Assembly: GCA_022614735.1 (NCBI GenBank)
Contig: JAKEHZ010000201.1
Location: 1 to 6,412 of the forward strand
Direction: 5' to 3'
DNA length: 6,412 bases
Source: Acidobacteriota bacterium
GTDB lineage: Bacteria; Acidobacteriota; Blastocatellia; RBC074
In this document: piece after piece, positions 3,644 through 6,412 of the stretch
How the letters are laid out: each line of letters opens with the position of its first letter
How positions within the stretch are numbered: the stretch's first letter is position 1
Translations under genes and position numbers: made by a program
The notes under the pieces: model-generated
What the model was told of the DNA's origin: nothing
What the model saw: the letters and a program-made list of their open reading frames with translations, nothing else
Databases searched by the model: none

Positions 3644-6412
3644 TCAGCCCCACTCGGCTAATTTCTTCCGCACCAGATCAGCCGAAGGATGCTCAGAGAT
3701 CTCAAACAATTCCAAAGCCGTCTCTGCCTGTGCAATGGCCTGTTTGCGGTCGCCGAATTTGTCAAGCGCGAGCGCGAGTTTGAAGAGGGAATTCGCCTGA
3801 CCCTGAATGTCTCCCATCTGACTCGTCATGTTGAACGCTTTTTGCAACAAATCAATCGCGCCTTTCGCATTGCCTCTCGCGATATAAGCTTCACCAAGAT
3901 TGATTTGAGCCAGGCTTTCACCTCGCCGGTCACCGATCTCAACATCCAGTTTCAGCTGCAGATCAAAAAACTGAGTGGCAACTTCCAGATCACCGATCAG
4001 GTAGTAATCGACTCCGAGTCCGCCCAGAGCATTTGCCTCATTGCGCCGGTCGCCAATCTCACGGGCGACTGCCAGAGATTGTTCATGAAATGTGACCGCC
4101 TTCTGATGATCATTCAAACTAGCGTAAGCGCTGCCCAGGTTGCAGAGCGCGCTCGCTTCGCCACGCCGGTCGCCGATTTCTCGAGTGATTGTTAACTGCT
4201 GATTCAGCAGATTAACTGCAAGTCTCGCATTGCCGAGCAAGTAATGTGCGATTCCGAGCCCACCCAGCGCAACGTTCTCATTGCGCCGGTCACCGATTTC
4301 GCGCGCGATTCTCAGTTGTTGATCGAAAAGCATGGTCGCTGTGTGCACCTCGCCGAGCGCATAATGGGTCATACCCAGGTTGCCGAGCGCCATCGCCTCG
4401 GCCCGCTGGTCCTTGATCGACCGCGCTATCTCGAGCGCTGTTTGATGTAATTCGCGGGCTCGATTCAACCCGCCGCCAATGTAGTGGACCGTCCCAAGGC
4501 CGCTCAGCGCATCGGCTTCACCGCGTCGATCTTTGATGTCTTGCGCTTGTTCAAGAGCCTCTTCATAACATTCGATCGCCCGATGTGTCTCACTCAGATC
4601 GGTGCAGGAATCGCCAATAGCGATCAGATGCCTGCCTATGGCCTTGCGTCGCTTCAAAATTTTTGCGGCAGCCAGTGCAGATTCGCTCCAACGAATGCGT
4701 TCGCGGGGATGTTGCCGCAAATCGCGCACGTACTTCCCCGCATCGGGATATGAAGCGCACAACTCGCAGGCCACGCGGTTCTTTTCTAAGTGCTTGACCG
4801 CCCAATCCTGTCCTGCCTGTATGTTATGCCATTCCAGATCGAGCAGGGCCAGACCTCGTTTCAAATGCTTTCCGCCCTGTTCGTATAACGCATCGGCTTC
4901 GTGCAGTACGCTCTGGTAATGAGCTGAGTGGAGACGGTTTGCGACTGCGCGTTCTTCGTCAGATAAACGAGTATCAGCGAAATAAAGCATCAAATCGTGC
5001 AAGCGCAAACGGCCATTTGCGCGATTACGCTCAATCAGGCTGTAAGACATCAGGCAGCTGAGAGCATCTGAGGCACGCCCCGGATTGTTCCTCCAGACTG
5101 AAGCCGCGGCGTTGACGTCGAACGTATCTGAAAAGACGGCAAGCAGGCGCCAGAGTTTTTGCAAATCCGGATCAAGCAATTGATAGCTGGTTTGCAGCAC
5201 TGCATCGACAGGATTCTTAGTCGCCTCCTGATTCTGCAGTTTCGCGAGCGTCTGTGCGTAGCTGTTCGGGCTGAGCTCCGGGTGCATTGTCAGCGCACCT
5301 GCTGCCAGACGCAGAGCCATCGGTAGGCGCCCGGAGAGCTCCGCAATCTTCTCCGCCTGACTGCCTATGCGTGGAACGAGGCGACTGAGCATCTCCTCTG
5401 CTTCTGATGCCGGCAAACAATTCAACTGGCACGCAAACATAGCCGGCAACATGATTTCCTGGCGCGATGTGATGATCGACAAACAACCTTCAGGCGGGAG
5501 AAGCGGCACAACCTGTTGTGCGTGAGCAGCGTTGTCAAACAATAACAAGGCCCATTTGTCCTTGAGGATCAACTGGTACATGTGGCCGAGTTCAGTTTCG
5601 TTCTCGGGCAATCGCGCCGTTGGCAGAAAGGCGCGGATGATTTGGGCCAGAGCATCAGTGACCCGCAGTGGCTGAGCACTGGCGCCTTTCAAATCAACAT
5701 AGATTTGCGCGTCGGGATATTGCGGCGCGAGCTGGTGCGCGAGTTTAACCGCTAGAGTCGTTTTGCCGACACCACCCAATCCTTGCAGAGACAAAATTCT
5801 TATTTTGGGATTACTCTGCGCAGCCGACAATTCAGCCAATTCAATAGAGCGGCCAGCGAATGCGGGCAATGGAGGTGGGAGTTGATGAAGAGGCGGCCTG
5901 AGAGTGGTTTCCATCGCAATGTGACTACCTGCATTGAATCCATCATCGAATGTTAATCCATCGCCGTTTTCAGAAAGATCATCGAGAATCCCTGCAATCA
6001 CGCGTAGCCCGGCAACGTTAACTTCCCTGGTCACAAACGATGCCACCGCTCGATTGAGCACATCCGGCTGCGATTCCCTGGGCAGTGAGGTTGTTGCGGC
6101 ATGAGCCGCAACCGGTGCAGCCAGAGGCGCAGATTTAAGTCCATTATTATTAATCTCGACCTCGGCCTGGTCTATTACGGCTAGATTATCAAAACGCGGA
6201 ACTGCTGTATCATCGCCTGTCTCTTCACCGGAGATGAAGAATTGACTCCATCCTTCAGGCCTTTGCAAAAGTTTTCTGGGGTGAGAATCAGATTTCCGAG
6301 CGCGTCTTCTGCGGAGAAGCCAGAATGCAACAGCCGAGATAATCGAAATAATTACTAATGTCGGTTGAAGCCGCGCCAGAGTTTGCACGGCATCATCTTT
6401 AACCCACGGCAA
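3644..6412 (-). CDS. Membrane-anchored STAND NTPase (NB-ARC) with C-terminal TPR array, 5' end outside the window
   Basis: The 922 visible residues form a signal-transduction ATPase of the AP-ATPase/NB-ARC class. In order: a hydrophobic segment (17-33, PTLVIISIISAVAFWLL) followed by RRRRARK, which predicts a cytoplasmic C-terminal side; a low-complexity linker (about 40-185); the NTPase with Walker A GLGGVGKTT (211-219), Walker B WALLLFDN (287-294), sensor-like IITSR (313-317), a GLPL-like GRLPMAL (361-367) and an MHD-like LHD (471-473) after a winged-helix region; a linker (480-587); and eight TPRs of exactly 40 residues (588-907). In this family ATP/ADP exchange couples ligand sensing by the repeats to oligomerisation and effector activation. 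The partner here is unknown. The frame reaches the window edge at TTG 6412, and there is no ATG before the hydrophobic segment. The gene therefore probably starts further upstream, perhaps with another domain, although TTG 6412 or GTG 6388 could be the start. The protein could be a regulator, an antiviral STAND or a scaffold; the sequence does not decide. Confidence 0.92.
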   Translation of the reverse strand: MPWVKDDAVQTLARLQPTLVIISIISAVAFWLLRRRRARKSDSHPRKLLQRPEGWSQFFISGEETGDDTAVPRFDNLAVIDQAEVEINNNGLKSAPLAAPVAAHAATTSLPRESQPDVLNRAVASFVTREVNVAGLRVIAGILDDLSENGDGLTFDDGFNAGSHIAMETTLRPPLHQLPPPLPAFAGRSIELAELSAAQSNPKIRILSLQGLGGVGKTTLAVKLAHQLAPQYPDAQIYVDLKGASAQPLRVTDALAQIIRAFLPTARLPENETELGHMYQLILKDKWALLLFDNAAHAQQVVPLLPPEGCLSIITSRQEIMLPAMFACQLNCLPASEAEEMLSRLVPRIGSQAEKIAELSGRLPMALRLAAGALTMHPELSPNSYAQTLAKLQNQEATKNPVDAVLQTSYQLLDPDLQKLWRLLAVFSDTFDVNAAASVWRNNPGRASDALSCLMSYSLIERNRANGRLRLHDLMLYFADTRLSDEERAVANRLHSAHYQSVLHEADALYEQGGKHLKRGLALLDLEWHNIQAGQDWAVKHLEKNRVACELCASYPDAGKYVRDLRQHPRERIRWSESALAAAKILKRRKAIGRHLIAIGDSCTDLSETHRAIECYEEALEQAQDIKDRRGEADALSGLGTVHYIGGGLNRARELHQTALEIARSIKDQRAEAMALGNLGMTHYALGEVHTATMLFDQQLRIAREIGDRRNENVALGGLGIAHYLLGNARLAVNLLNQQLTITREIGDRRGEASALCNLGSAYASLNDHQKAVTFHEQSLAVAREIGDRRNEANALGGLGVDYYLIGDLEVATQFFDLQLKLDVEIGDRRGESLAQINLGEAYIARGNAKGAIDLLQKAFNMTSQMGDIQGQANSLFKLALALDKFGDRKQAIAQAETALELFEISEHPSADLVRKKLAEWG
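3692..4651 (-). repeat. Eight tandem 120-bp units encoding 40-residue TPRs
   Basis: The motif GDRRGE or GDRRNE recurs every 40 residues (DRR at 628, 708, 748, 788 and 828; DQR at 668; diverged at 588 and 868). Each is followed by AL-LG and a TPR helix pair. On the plus strand the word CGCCGGTC recurs at about 3924, 4044, 4164 and 4284, exactly 120 nt apart. Forty-residue TPRs with this signature resemble those of LGN/Pins-type and bacterial NB-ARC/TPR proteins, which bind peptides in a superhelical groove. The DNA-level similarity shows duplication of single repeats within the gene. Confidence 0.88.
6314..6364 (-). other. Transmembrane segment of the STAND protein
   Basis: Residues 17-33 of the visible protein are uninterrupted hydrophobic sequence flanked on the C-terminal side by four consecutive arginines. 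By the positive-inside rule the NTPase and TPRs face the cytoplasm and the residues before it face outward. Whether this is an N-terminal signal anchor or an internal segment depends on the unseen start. Confidence 0.7.

Noticed and set aside
3306..3653. Minus-strand 115-codon ORF with an NGTNGNNGTNG stretch
   Set aside because: It is the other strand of the aminopeptidase 3' end plus the inverted repeat; the Asn/Gly pattern is just the 9-nt repeat read in another frame.
516..4651. CRISPR array
   Set aside because: The repeats are either 9-nt contiguous units without spacers or 120-bp coding duplications; no repeat-spacer alternation is present.
3689..4753. Three plus-strand ORFs (3689-4195, 4244-4450, 4484-4753)
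   Set aside because: They lie antisense to the TPR array, repeat with its 120-bp period, and encode no coherent fold; the STAND frame explains the sequence.
6410..6412. TTG as the certain start of the STAND gene
   Set aside because: It is simply the first codon in the window; no upstream sequence is available to judge a ribosome binding site, so the gene is treated as 5'-partial.

Overview
The window looks like bacterial chromosome of moderate GC content. It holds two large, well-formed genes, one partial and probably damaged gene, and little spacer. Three traits together suggest an environmental bacterium such as an Acidobacteriota (Blastocatellia-like) member: a large cytoplasmic M1 aminopeptidase, an NB-ARC/TPR STAND protein with 40-residue repeats, and short 9-nt intergenic repeats. 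This placement is inference from protein style, not from a marker gene.

Layout. (1) Positions 1-627, minus strand: the 5' part of a gene for a KamB/NpmA-type 16S rRNA (adenine-1408-N1) methyltransferase. It runs off the left edge about 25 codons before its expected end. The core frame is open from ATG 572 and keeps the family motifs. The usual family N-terminus is still readable upstream (627 to about 547) in another frame. It is interrupted by a TAA and separated from the core by about 31 nt of a 9-nt repeat. The gene is therefore either a pseudogene or restarts at 572. A TATAAT box and a good Shine-Dalgarno sequence precede the ancestral start. (2) Positions 628-929: spacer between divergent genes, holding a doubtful plus-strand ORF (571-918). 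(3) Positions 930-3584, plus strand: an 884-residue M1 zinc aminopeptidase with an intact HEXXH-18-E site but unusual N-terminus-anchoring residues. (4) Positions 3538-3627: a perfect 38-bp inverted repeat, each arm made of 9-nt units. It contains the aminopeptidase stop codon in its loop and sits between the converging genes. (5) Positions 3644-6412, minus strand: the 3' 922 codons of a membrane-anchored STAND NTPase (NB-ARC) with a winged-helix/MHD region, a conserved linker and eight 40-residue TPRs. Its true start is probably beyond the right edge.

The genes do not form one operon: the methyltransferase and aminopeptidase diverge, and the aminopeptidase and STAND gene converge. No common pathway is evident. 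The most notable thread is the 9-nt repeat family (consensus close to RACGGRRCA). It appears at both gene borders, apparently having disrupted one gene's 5' end and added a repetitive tail to another's 3' end. No tRNA, rRNA, CRISPR array, transposase or integrase is visible.
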